A stretch of 64,000 bases of DNA from Selaginella moellendorffii (lineage: Eukaryota; Streptophyta; Lycopodiopsida; Selaginellales; Selaginellaceae), in contig NW_003314302.1 in assembly GCF_000143415.4 (NCBI RefSeq), positions 770,085-834,084 on the forward strand, in the 5' to 3' direction. Every line of letters starts with the position of its first letter. Position 1 is the stretch's first letter. Shown here piece by piece: positions 10,628 through 20,542 of this stretch. Both the position numbers and the translations under genes were made by a program. The notes beneath the pieces were generated by a model, which was not told where the DNA came from, searched no databases, and saw only the letters and a program-made list of their open reading frames with translations.

Positions 10628-11956
10628 GTCCATCACAAACATGATGGAATTGATGAAGATCTTAAATCCACATTGAATTGTTCAACTTTGCTACAATATA
10701 ATTAGTGTGATAAGGTGATTCTTTTTGTCATCAAATTAAGTCTTGTAAGACTTTAATTATCTATTCTTGATATATCTTATATTTAGGTAGTTCCTTTAAA
10801 AAAAGTGACAACATGTTACTCAACATGAGTAGGAAGTGGTAATTTTTTTATTGTCTATATCATTTTTACTTTGTGTTTTCTGTAAAGAAAGAAAAAATGG
10901 GAAATAAGGAAGAAGTGAGAAGAATGGAAAAAGAAAATAACTAAGCATGTAAACTGATAGGTAGTCTTTAGTTTAAATTAGTTCTTGTTTTTAGCTCTTT
11001 GTATTGTGCCATAAAAGGATGAAGACAATAAGTAAAAAGGAATCAAAATGCTAAATTACAAAACGAAAAGAGAAACTTTGGTTCAAATAATAAGAAAATT
11101 ACTATTTCCTTCTCATATTGAGCAACATGTTGTCACCTCTCTTGCTTCTTTTTATTGTTTTTCAGCATCATAATGGCATAGTGTTTTTTTCTAAATCCTA
11201 AGTCCACATCAAAGAACTAAGACAGCTGGAAAACTAAAGTCCTACAGGATCGGAGCTTCAATTTCTCATTCTCTAGTGCATGCAGTAACCTGTCATTATC
11301 AAGGTTTTGCAACTATTCTTCAAAAGTCTATATAAAATTTCAAATGTGATTTTTGAGGAACTAAAAGTCTACCTGGTATTCCCTAGAAGAATCCATTCCC
11401 ACCTTTTAGCATTGTTAACTGGAAAATGCAAACAGTATTGGAAAAAAACAGCATACAAACAACTTAAGATTTCATGGTTGTGGATTCTAATTCTGTGCTG
11501 ATTTAAGGCCAACTTGTCAAAGAATTTGTTAACCAGAAACTCCTTCTAGGGGACAGATAGCTTGCACACCTATGGGTTGTCTTCCTCAAGATGCTATATG
11601 GCTTGTCTTCCTCAAGATGCTACCCTCGTCTGCATCACTAAATGCATCTTCGTCTTTCTCAATAACCATACCGTCATTGCTATGCATCTCTAAACAAATG
11701 CCAATAAACAAAAGCCCAAAACAAAAACAAAGATCAAAACCCCAAAGATGAGCAACCAATTTATAAACAAAAGCCCAAAACAAAAACCGCTGCTGTGCAT
11801 TTTTAAACAAATGCCTGAGCTTCCTTAAAATCTCTCGGTGAGCCCGAGCTTCCTAAGACTTTGGAGTTGACATGGACTGAAGAAAGGGGGAGGTTTTAAT
11901 TCAAGTTAAGAAACCGCTCCAAGAAGTTGATATCAATTAGTCAAGTTAATTTTTAA
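10628..11956. other. AT-rich intergenic region with short direct repeats
   Basis: No gene was recognised. A 22-24 bp direct repeat (cttgtcttcctcaagatgct) occurs twice at about 11578-11625. A 25 bp string beginning ataaacaaaagcccaaaaca occurs at about 11703 and again at about 11763, a 60 bp period. The short frames here appear fortuitous. Confidence 0.5.
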
Positions 11957-12625
11957 TCAATTGCGCTGCCTTGGCTTCCGGGGTTCTTCCAGCCTATAAA
12001 ATCCTTTGAGTTCTGTCTTCCATCTAAACACCTCGTCTCTTACACTCTTGTCCTTGAAAACAATCCTTATGGGCTCGGGCTTTCCAAACACTGGCTCTCG
12101 CAATTGCAACCTCTCAGTCTCCACAATCCACTCCATGTCAAACTCCTCTGCCTTGTAGCCCAGCCCGTCGTAGATCACGCTCGCGACGTGATCCCGCAGC
12201 TCCTCCTCGTCCTGCTCGTCGCTCTGGAACCAAAGCCGCGGAGCAAACAGGATCAAGCTCCGCTCCCAGCGCTCCCACGCCTTGATCTTGTTCATCTCCT
12301 CCATCTGGGAGCGAGTGTAATCCTCGGAAATCGCGAATCCCAGCTTCCGGGCTTCCTCCTGCTTGCCTAGCAGGTGGCTCCGCAGCTTGGAGCCGGCGGC
12401 AAATTCGACCAGGATGTCGCGAGGTCTCCTTCGATCCTCGATCTCGCGGCCAAGCCTCTGGGCGCTCTCCTTGATCTTCTTCGAGACGGTGACCAGGCCC
12501 AGTTCCTTAAGGATCGCCTCCACTACTTGGCCAACGTCCTCGCCTTGCTGCTCCGCCACGCCTTTGAAGCGGAGGTTATTGGCGCGCCTCTCGCGCTCGG
12601 CGGCTTCGTCCCGCGACTGGACCAT
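11957..12625 (-). CDS. LINE ORF1p-like RNA-binding protein
   Basis: This is an intact 222-residue frame starting at the first in-frame ATG (12625). It is strongly charged. The pattern ERERRANNLRFKGVAEQQGE, then RLGRE...RPRDILVEFAAG, then LGFAISEDYTRSQMEEM matches the layout of the RRM-like and C-terminal domains of LINE-1-type ORF1 proteins (Transposase_22 family). In that family they coat the element RNA. There is no reverse transcriptase or endonuclease next to it, and no poly(A) tail or target-site duplication was spotted. The frame is far more GC-rich than the AT-rich DNA on both sides, and an upstream in-frame stretch lacks an ATG. It may be a 5' remnant of a LINE or a domesticated single-copy gene. 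Family assignment is by motif resemblance only. Confidence 0.5.
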   Translation of the reverse strand: MVQSRDEAAERERRANNLRFKGVAEQQGEDVGQVVEAILKELGLVTVSKKIKESAQRLGREIEDRRRPRDILVEFAAGSKLRSHLLGKQEEARKLGFAISEDYTRSQMEEMNKIKAWERWERSLILFAPRLWFQSDEQDEEELRDHVASVIYDGLGYKAEEFDMEWIVETERLQLREPVFGKPEPIRIVFKDKSVRDEVFRWKTELKGFYRLEEPRKPRQRN

Positions 12626-12905
12626 GGTTGACTGGGAGGTTTCGAGCTTGGACCGGACGTGGCTTTTATAATTGAAAACTTGACTTTTCTTCCACGGCAC
12701 ATCAGCCTTTTTAATATTAGAAACATTAAAAAATAACTTAATTTAGCTTAATAATTAGAAAATTTATAACGACAAATGAATTAATTTAAATATCCGGAAT
12801 ATTCTAATATCTTTAATAGACAATTGTGAACAATACAAAATTAATTTACCATTTAGTTGTTCTCTAAATCCGTCACTATATTCTTTTTTTTAAGTTTTGT
12901 GAACA

Positions 12906-13880
12906 ATGATCCACTTTTTGATTGTTTTGCTGATTTTTATTTTGCAAAAGTTTGCTCATTCTTTAGTTCCACCACCACCCTACTATTCCAATCCCACAAC
13001 AGTTTTTCAACTGGCTTCAGGTGCATTATCACCAGAGCAATTCGAAGATGTAATTCGGCTCATTACAACTCACTACGCTGATGCTACTGGGCATAATCCT
13101 TACAACCTTTTTCCAGTGGGAAGCACATCAGTGGAGTTTCATATTGGTGCAATGACACTCAGGATTACATTTTATATCAACGCCCCTGTTGTTGTTATGT
13201 TTTGTGTTGCAGATCCCTTAATAGCAATTGGTTTTCCCTCCCATTCAGTGCGAACCACTTTCAGAAATATCAGAAATCAGATATTTTCAGATGCCTCGAC
13301 TTATATTAGAGGAAGGCGGAGGTTTTGTGCCGAAATACGCACAGAATTCTCAAACTTTGCCATACACTATCGAGTAAACTTTGGTGTTTACCAAGCACAA
13401 AACTATGGTATGGCCTTTATTTCTCAGACACCCAAGGTAATTAGAAATACGTCTAATGTGATGGAGGATGATATTGCTGGAAGTGAGTGTTGGAGCTTTG
13501 AATCATCACTTATAGGGAATCAAAACAAAGTTCCGGGGTCTTTTATTCCAGCAGGAAATAGCTTGAACTCGGTGAATGGGCTTTACAGGCTGACCCTGCG
13601 CATAGATTGTAAGTTGGTGTTAATTGAGAAGAGCAATGGAAGAATTTTATACTTGAGTAAGCACCCTTACAAGCCTATTGATGGATGCTTGGCCCATTTA
13701 CAGCAAGATGGGAATTTTGTGATTAAAAACCCTCAAGATCATCCTTTGTGGTCATCTGATATATATTGTAACCCACAACCCAATTGTGTTATAACAGCAA
13801 GTTTAGTGGTGAGGGGCGATGGAAATGTTTTCATTTTTAACTTTGATACTAAAGAAATAATTTGGAGAGCTATCGAGTAA
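12906..13880 (+). CDS. Secreted two-domain protein: unknown domain plus B-lectin
   Basis: This is the only intact member (324 residues, intronless) of the local family. Residues 1-19 form a signal peptide (FLIVLLIFILQKFA), followed by a Pro/Tyr-rich linker. Residues about 40-170 form a domain I cannot assign. It is predicted mainly beta from alternating hydrophobics, and its landmarks shared by all copies are VGSxSxxF, CVAD (100-103) and FCAEIRTEF (140-148) followed by FAIHY. From about 210 to the end is a bulb-type lectin domain. Its sugar sites are degenerate: RIDCKLVLI, QQDGNFVIK (256-264, Tyr replaced by Lys) and RGDGNVFIF (293-301), so mannose binding is uncertain. An apoplastic recognition or defence role is only inference. 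The gene sits in AT-rich DNA and uses AT-rich codons unlike the housekeeping genes nearby. Confidence 0.75.
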   Translation: MIHFLIVLLIFILQKFAHSLVPPPPYYSNPTTVFQLASGALSPEQFEDVIRLITTHYADATGHNPYNLFPVGSTSVEFHIGAMTLRITFYINAPVVVMFCVADPLIAIGFPSHSVRTTFRNIRNQIFSDASTYIRGRRRFCAEIRTEFSNFAIHYRVNFGVYQAQNYGMAFISQTPKVIRNTSNVMEDDIAGSECWSFESSLIGNQNKVPGSFIPAGNSLNSVNGLYRLTLRIDCKLVLIEKSNGRILYLSKHPYKPIDGCLAHLQQDGNFVIKNPQDHPLWSSDIYCNPQPNCVITASLVVRGDGNVFIFNFDTKEIIWRAIE

Positions 13881-13984
13881 TCTCTTTTTTGAACTTACAA
13901 TGAGAGAGATCGATAGGGACCATACTAAAATTTCCTAATGTTTTCTAAGCTAAAGTATATCTCGCACCATGTTGAATCTGTTTT

Positions 13985-14281
13985 TTACACGCAAATCCTT
14001 TTTAGGACAAGAACAATCCTGTCCACCATCTTCTCAATCTTAACAATCCTTTGGGAGAGCTCCCTCTGATATTCCTCAATTTCTTTCAATTTCGCGTCAA
14101 AACATGCCTGCACCTCGTTGCTGTCATGCTTTCCACAATCAGCTCCAAATCCTAAACTTTTCTCAAGGTTGTCAAATCTCGAAGTACCACCACATAGATC
14201 TTTTACAAGCTTGTCAAATCTCGCAGTACCGCCATTACTATCAGAAGCAGATTCAATCCCCAGCCTTTGTAATGAATCCAT
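13985..14281 (-). CDS. Small coiled-coil hypothetical protein
   Basis: This 98-residue frame has an ATG at 14281. The N-terminal half holds two related units, GGTARFDKL and GGTSRFDNL, about 14 residues apart. The C-terminal half (KLKEIEEYQRELSQRIVKIE) has a heptad pattern typical of a coiled coil. A stretch of the repeat is also found on the same strand near 3067-3090 (TTRFDKL). No known family was recognised. It could be a short gene, an exon of a longer gene or a piece of a repeated element. Coding status is uncertain. Confidence 0.35.
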   Translation of the reverse strand: MDSLQRLGIESASDSNGGTARFDKLVKDLCGGTSRFDNLEKSLGFGADCGKHDSNEVQACFDAKLKEIEEYQRELSQRIVKIEKMVDRIVLVLKRICV

Positions 14282-14369
14282 TCTCTTGACAGAACCCTTT
14301 TCTCAAGCAAACCTGATTAATACCAAAAACTCAAAAGGGAAAAGGGTTCTTCCGAGTTTCTGAAAGGTT

Positions 14370-15350
14370 TACGTACCTGCAGCTGCCCAATCCAACAGTA
14401 GAAAAAGCTTCGATGGGACACTTTGCAAACCACGTTCAGAGCACAGCGGCCGAGGAATCGCGTTCCAGTCGCATGTAGGAACTCCCACACGAGTTTTTTT
14501 TAACGATCCAATACTTCCAGCCATGAGAAGTGGGATCTCGTCGTTGGTCCCGTGAAATCCCCTGCCAATTATCATATCGAGATGTTTAAGAAAAGAAAAC
14601 CTTTCTTTTCTCACTCTGAAGTCTTGGCGTCCGCGACAGCTGTCGGAATGCTTTGCAACAGCTTCTAAAGACCTGCCAAACGTTGTCCGATCCCGATGGT
14701 TTACTCTGGTTTGAAATAACTTTGTAAAGAACCGTGAGAATGCTTACTCTTTTCTTGCAGCTTCCATGTTGTCGGGTACATGTCAATCTTTGAGAGTCCT
14801 TGAGCTTCTATCAAGTAGTCAAACGTGGTCAGGAGTTCCCAACTTACATTCGATGAACAGTTGTGCGGATAGATCCACCTGCAGTCCGGTTGAGATCTTG
14901 TTGATTGCTTCCACTGCACCGGCCGCTGCAAATACCCAGCTCCCACCTATCACATTACAAAAGAAGAAAAAAAAGCGAGTCAAAAGGAAAGAAAAAGAAG
15001 CAAAAGCATACCAGAACAGGCTTGACTCCTGTCACAGCTCGCTTCTCCAGTCCATCGAAGCTGGAGCGCTCAGCTCCCTGCTGCTGCTGCTGCTGTTTCC
15101 GTACATTCTGATCCCCGGTGTTTTCAAAGTAACCAGCGCCTCGTTTAACTCCTCGTTCGAGCGGTTGGACATCTAGTTTAATCCCAGCGTGTACGATTTG
15201 TCCGACCGCTCGTTGTGCTTGCTAACAATCTCCAAGTCCTGCTTGAAGATCGCGTCTTCTTCACTGCTGTAATGCCTCTCATGGTCAATGCACCACCGAG
15301 CAAACAGCGCACGACTTGCGTAGGAGCAAACCAGATCAGTCTCATTCTTT
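14370..15350 (-). pseudogene. Papain-like cysteine protease pseudogene
   Basis: On the minus strand the exons of a C1A (papain) protease can be followed, but they are broken. At about 15180-15340 lies the I29 propeptide: LFARWCIDHERHYSSEEDAI, then KHNERSDKSYTLGLN, ended by an in-frame stop. Next come SNRSNEELNEAL and MDWRSEL, where a stop and frameshift occur. In the shifted frame follow AVTGVKPVL, an intron, and GGSWVFAAAGAVEAINKIST. In papains this site is CGSCWAF, so the catalytic Cys has been deleted. The 3' exons carry YWIVKKNSCGSSYMRLERD, a damaged W-x-V-K-N-S-W-G motif, and another stop. Losing the nucleophile plus several stops and shifts makes this a pseudogene. Confidence 0.8.
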
Positions 15351-15790
15351 CAGAAAAAAAAGAAAAAAGAAACAAAATGGAGGATATCACGAGAATTGCG
15401 CGAGGGAGAACTACAAATGTTGACGCTGCATCACCTGCAGCTAATTTTATATTATGGTACACAGAACAAGAGAACGCTTACTTGGTTTTATATTTTCTTT
15501 TGGATCATGTTCTCGAGGTTTAAGGCTGCAAAGTCAACAACGAAACCAATTTCCATTCCCACATCCATCATCATATAAGCTCATGTATGATCCCAGACAG
15601 TAAACACAGTAACAAACAATCGAATAGTAACAGCAGTAACTTACACTAGCAATCCAATCTGTTGAGCATTCCACTAATCCATGCAATGCCCAGGACTCTG
15701 CAAACCATCTGACTACCTTATAAGTTGAAAAAACTAAAATGTACCATAATGAGAAAAAAGCTTCAGACCAAAATCTCCGGCACCGCAGGC

Positions 15791-17281
15791 TCACTCGGAC
15801 ACCAGAGACGGACTTCGAGGCGCAGGAGACCCTCCCTGTCAAGAACAGTCGTAAGTTGACGTAAATACAGATAAAATACATACATTAGCCTCGGCTTTGG
15901 CGCTGGCTTCACTTGAAACAACATCCCTGGCAGGACTCTTTTCAGCCTACACCACCGCCAACTTGTCAGTACAAGCAACAGGTAAAAGCAGAATTACCGC
16001 AGGAGAAGGTGAGCGTGAGCGACGCGGGCTGGGGCTTGGGCTCAACTCCTTCACAGGAGACCTCTACAAAACTCAAGAAAACAATTAAGAAAATACAATG
16101 ACAATTCACCCCAGCTTACCGACGTCTGAGGCGAGCGTGACCTGCACAACATCAATGAAGGTCAGATAATTGTGAAACCGTACTTCTAAATAATTTTACC
16201 TCGACCGTGCTACAGGAGACTTGGACACTGACTTCGAGGGGGACTTGGACCTGCTTCTCGGTGTCCTTGACCGTCTGCATGTACATGGTAAATGATAAAT
16301 GCATCCCATAAAGAAAAGAAACGCCATACCCGCGGCTGCGACTTCGGCTGCGACTTCGGCTGCGGCTCCTGCTTCGGGTATAGCTGCGGCTATGACTCCT
16401 GCTCCGACTTCGACTCAAGCTGCGTGAAGTGCTTCGTTTCAAGCCCTGAGACTTGTCTTCTTTCACACGAATGTACGAGCGAGAAAATGGATTCCGAAAC
16501 TCCGAATCATCGAGTTTTTTTATCTGTCAAAACACTAGAATCAATCTCCAGTCCAGTAAAAGAGAATATACAGAAAGAAAAATTAACCGCGTATTTCATA
16601 TCGTCATAATTGGTGAAATCCACAATGCCAGTAGTTCCTGAGACGACACAGTTAAACAACTTTCCCCCAAAAATAATACACTGTTACCATTTCCCTCTCG
16701 AAACACTTGTGCAAAGCAAACGTCGCCAGCTCGGCGCATATGGTCCTATAGTTGACAAGTTAAATGGCGACAACAAACAGCAGTGGAAGCGCAATACCTT
16801 CAAATCCTGCCACGATGCCGACGAGGGCAATCCAGTGATTATAACTGTCGCCAAGAAACGTTAAGAAACCAGGTAGCAAACTTCATCCAAAGGCTGTATA
16901 CACACCTCTATACTCCGAACGCCTGGACACACTTCCTCCCCGGCCGCCATAGCTGCTGTATCGATCCGAGGACGGAGGGCCTCGGCCACCGTGAGCGATT
17001 TCAACCCGTAAACGGTATCCATCGAAGTTGTAGCCGTCACGTCCGCGTATAGCATCCTCGGCATCTCGAACGTCTTCAAACTCGATGAAGCAGTAGCCTG
17101 GAGGCCTCGGCGGGAGTTTCAAGTCAATGTCTACAATGGGCCCATACTGCGAAACAAGATATGTGGGTTGAGCTGAGCAAACCGAAAACGAGAATACCTT
17201 GTGAAACAAGTCGTCAATTTCCCGCTCTCTCACGTCTCCCGGGAGGTTCCCGACATAAATAGTTCGGCTGGACCGGCTCAT
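15791..17281 (-). CDS. SR splicing factor, SRSF1/SR34 type
   Basis: This is a nuclear pre-mRNA splicing factor of the SF2/ASF group. The first RRM is encoded by exons 1-2: [20 protein letters not shown] (RNP2) and [19 protein letters not shown] (RNP1). A Gly/Arg/Ser hinge follows. The second, pseudo-RRM is spread over small exons and carries [20 protein letters not shown], with SWQDLKD being the diagnostic motif of this subgroup. A third part encodes [15 protein letters not shown], then the RS domain (16320-16420 and beyond), built of Arg-Ser dipeptides. Later exons give SRSPQTS, RSPVKEL and the end PRSPSLVSE, stopping at 15791. About eleven exons. The many short 3' introns in the RS region are where plant SR genes are usually alternatively spliced, so isoforms are likely. 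Confidence 0.92.
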
Positions 17282-17918
17282 GGCTTACAGATGGCTGCTT
17301 GTAACAGCTCAAAGCCTTCACAGTGCAAGGAAACAAAGCGTCAGTGCCGCAGAGAAAGAAAATCTAGACACAGACGACCACGCAAACCAAAAAGAGAGAG
17401 CCTTTGATCCACACGAGCTCCAAAAGCTCCCTCCATGGCTCGATCTCAAGGCTCCTCCCCAATAGAAGCGATGACATACCCTCCTGCTTCATCATCCTCT
17501 TCCTCCTCCTCCCCTCAAGACACACACGCCAGTTCTAAAGTAAAGGCTAGCTCCTGGCTCGAGTCCAAGCGCCACGCATCTATCCATGCACACAGGGGCA
17601 GTGAATAAAAATGGGCATTCTTCTTTCTCTCCGGACCACTTCCACAGGCAAACCACACACGAAAACCAGAAAAAAGCTCCAGCAGCACGAAAGAAAGCTC
17701 GAGCGAGCGAGGGAAGGAAGGAATCGGATAATCTCCAGCTCCGAGCCAAGAAATCAAAGACGCAAGCTCTTCCTCACCTCGATTCGCGTGAAATTTCGGT
17801 ACCGCCGCCGCGCGCCAAGCGTCTTCGCTCCGCCCGGGCAAACAAAGAACAAGCGCTCCAAACCCTAGTGGGGCCCAAGATAGAGAGTTTCCGTACAAGC
17901 GCACGGACTAGTAAAATT
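17282..17918. other. Spacer upstream of the SR gene and downstream of GPAT
   Basis: This is the 5' flank of the SR gene (minus strand) and the 3' flank of GPAT. Open frames occur on both strands, but none matches a known family. They lie in a GC-balanced region where chance frames are common. Confidence 0.5.
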
Positions 17919-18934
17919 TCACAACAAGAAATGTTCCTTGGAATCTTCCGCGGGCTTCAAATTTTCAAACTTTCCCGCGCTTTTCCGAGCTCCTCCCCCT
18001 CCTCGCACCTTTTGCTCGGCGAGCATCCGGTACTTGTCCCGGCGCGTGAATCCTGTGCACTGGAACCCTAGCGCGCGCGCGATCCGGTGCTGGATCATGT
18101 TGGCGATCTCGAAGCTGCTGGCGCCGCGATCCGTCAGCTCTTGCAGGCTCAGCCTCTCCAGGAAATTCACCTCGTACCTGGGGCGCGGATTGAGCGCAAA
18201 GAAGAAGGGATCCATCGCCTTCCACCCGCGCACCGACGTCCCGTGGAAGAGCTGGATCTCGCAGTTCATGGCCACCGGCACGACGTTCTCGGCGATCTCC
18301 ACGAAGAGCTTGGAGAAGCGCAGGAGATAGGGCTCGCGGCAAGTGGTGCCCTCCGGGCAGACGATTAGGTCACCCCTCCTCAAGTGGTTGCTGATCGTTC
18401 GGGCGTCGTGCGATCGACACCGTGTGAGGCGGACGGTCCGGATGGGCGATAGCAGCTCGCTCACCCAGCTGATGCTATACGTGACGGCCGTCACCCGTCG
18501 CAGCACCATGCCCGACAGCATCACCGGGTCGAGGAGCGTCCGGTGGGAGCACACGAAGAGATTCCCGGTGGCGGAGGATATTCTGCTTGGACGGGACGAC
18601 GGAATATTCTCCGGGGGAGTTCCACTGTAGCGCAGCACGACGCCCAGCAGCGCCTCGGCGGCGAGGATGAGGGGGATGTTAGGGCAGAGGACAAGGATTA
18701 GGGATCGTGGGATGGCCAGCGCGATGCCGATGGGGAGCCAGAGGAAGATCGTGAGCGCCATGGCGGGCGTGGGGCGGACTGCGAGGCGGCCGTCGTGAAA
18801 GATCAGGGGTTTCAAGTAGTGCTTGCGCGGGACTGGGCGCGCGTGGGCGCTCGCCTCCACCACGAATTCTTCCTGGAACAAATTTGAAACAAGGAGCTTG
18901 AGCGAGAGCGATAGAGAAAATAAGAGAGAAGAGA

Positions 18935-18965
<31 letters not shown>

Positions 18966-19725
18966 CTCGATCTATGGAGTGGAATGAAAATTTTGCCAGA
19001 GAGACACAGAGAGAGAGAAAGCGATGGATTGATTGTGATGGAGAAAGAGAGAACGTCGAAACAAATATCATCCGGGAGAAGAGGAAATTCTGCGAGAGAG
19101 AATGGAAGAAAGACAAGATTTCGCTCACCTTGCATTGCCTGACAAGATCGCGATCGCTGGAGCAGCAAATACCGATATCCGCCTGGACAGCCGGTGCCGG
19201 GATCGACGACGCGATGATCAACCCTGTGCAATACCCGCCGTCAGTGATCTGGAGCTCCGGCCCTAGAATCTGCTCGGCCCCCAAGAATTCGCGCAGGAAG
19301 GGCTCGATCAGCTGCCGAGGGCTCCTCGTCGCGACGACGCAGCGCCTCTTGCAGTTGACAAGCTTGCTGTAGCAATCCCAGCGCAAATCCTCGAGGTAGA
19401 ACTTCGGCAGCACGGCCCTGGCCACGGATTCCACTGCCGACGCCTTGAGCCCGCCCAGCGCGATGAAGACGAGCGCTTGATCGAGGAGGCAAGACTCGAA
19501 GATCTTGGCGGCGACGAGCAGAAAGGGATAAGCAAGAAGCAGCGCAAACGCGCGGATAATGCTCCCGGCCTCGAACGCCACCAAGAACAAGTAGGGAAAG
19601 CCGCAAGACGATCGAAGCAGAGCTCCCTCCAAGACGCACAATCCCATCGTCTTTCTCGTCGGCGCCATTGCCGCCGCCGCCACGATCCTGGCGCTGCCGT
19701 TAGCCGTTGCTTGTGCCGGGCTCAT
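17919..19725 (-). CDS. Glycerol-3-phosphate acyltransferase, plant sn-2 type
   Basis: This ER membrane enzyme of extracellular-lipid (cutin/suberin) synthesis has two exons: 19129-19725 (199 codons) and 17919-18872, joined in phase across a 256 bp intron. The total is 516 residues. The N-terminal half is the HAD-like phosphatase domain. The family's motif I (D-x-D/E-G) reads CVLEGALL (residues 30-37), so the first Asp is missing, and the later G-D-x-x-x-D region reads ICCSSDRDL. The phosphatase is therefore probably inactive. Hydrophobic segments lie near FALLLAYPFLLVAAK and ALTIFLWLPIGIALAI. The acyltransferase blocks are intact: CSHRTLLDPVM (HX4D), CPEGTTCREPYLLRFS and VPVAMNC. The conserved DPFFFALNPRPRYEV also follows. 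By family knowledge, phosphatase-dead members yield 2-acyl-lysophosphatidate rather than monoacylglycerol. Confidence 0.92.
18936..18964. repeat. (GATT)n microsatellite in the GPAT intron
   Basis: About seven uninterrupted GATT units lie inside the GPAT intron, next to an AG-rich stretch. This is a simple tandem repeat likely to vary in length. Confidence 0.9.
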
Positions 19726-20397
19726 GATTTCCCCCCGCTCCTCGATCTTGCTGGATTCTTTCTTGCCCGATCCTCCTCGATCGTTGCAGCGCCTCGCAAG
19801 AATCTTTAGAAATCCGTGAGCGCTCCTCTATCTACACTACGATCGCATCCGCGACTGCGAGAGAGAGAAACCTTTCTGAGCTTCGCGCTTCCCAATGCGC
19901 GAAAGAAACCTCTCCTATCACTTAGGTTTGCCAATAGCTTTCTTTCGTCTTCTCATCTCTCACGTGTAGCCACAGCCTCTGGAAATTCCGCGCCGGGAAT
20001 GTGGTATAGAAATTCCCACCCGGAATGCGCCACCCTTTCAAATGTTTGGAGCCACTCTGTGTGGCTTCATCCAAATCTCTAGCCAAGAACCGATCCTACT
20101 TAAAATGACTAGCCAGTCAAACAAATTTCACCTGTGCTGTGCACCTTTTTTTACTCTCTTTTACCGGAGCGATGTGTGTATCGTTGTCCGTGAGATTTTA
20201 CTCCCATGGAACAGATATGTTTGCAGTACTTTCACAAGCATCGAGACGATAAATCTTTTTTTGTCCCGAGAACGAAGAGAAAAAAATTTTGGGACGAATT
20301 ATCCAATACATTAATCTGTACGGTATATATACTAAGCATTTTGATCGATTGATCGCCGGTCGGCCGATCAATCCAATCGTTTGAATAAATAAATTCG
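19726..20397. other. Promoter side of GPAT, 3' flank of the zinc-finger gene
   Basis: No gene was seen in this 672 bp spacer. It should contain the GPAT promoter and 5' UTR as well as the 3' UTR of the long gene ending at 20398. No TATA element could be fixed with confidence. Confidence 0.5.
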
Positions 20398-20474
20398 CTA
20401 ACTCTTTTGTCCGTAGCTCCAAGAACAGATGACCCCCTTGTCCGCTGCTCGCATTTGGCTCTGGAGGATTTTGA

Positions 20475-20542
<68 letters not shown>

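Noticed and set aside
17586-18071. Plus-strand frame of 161 residues upstream of GPAT's 3' end
   Set aside because: It overlaps the GPAT coding end in antisense and shows no family. It is probably a chance frame in GC-rich DNA.
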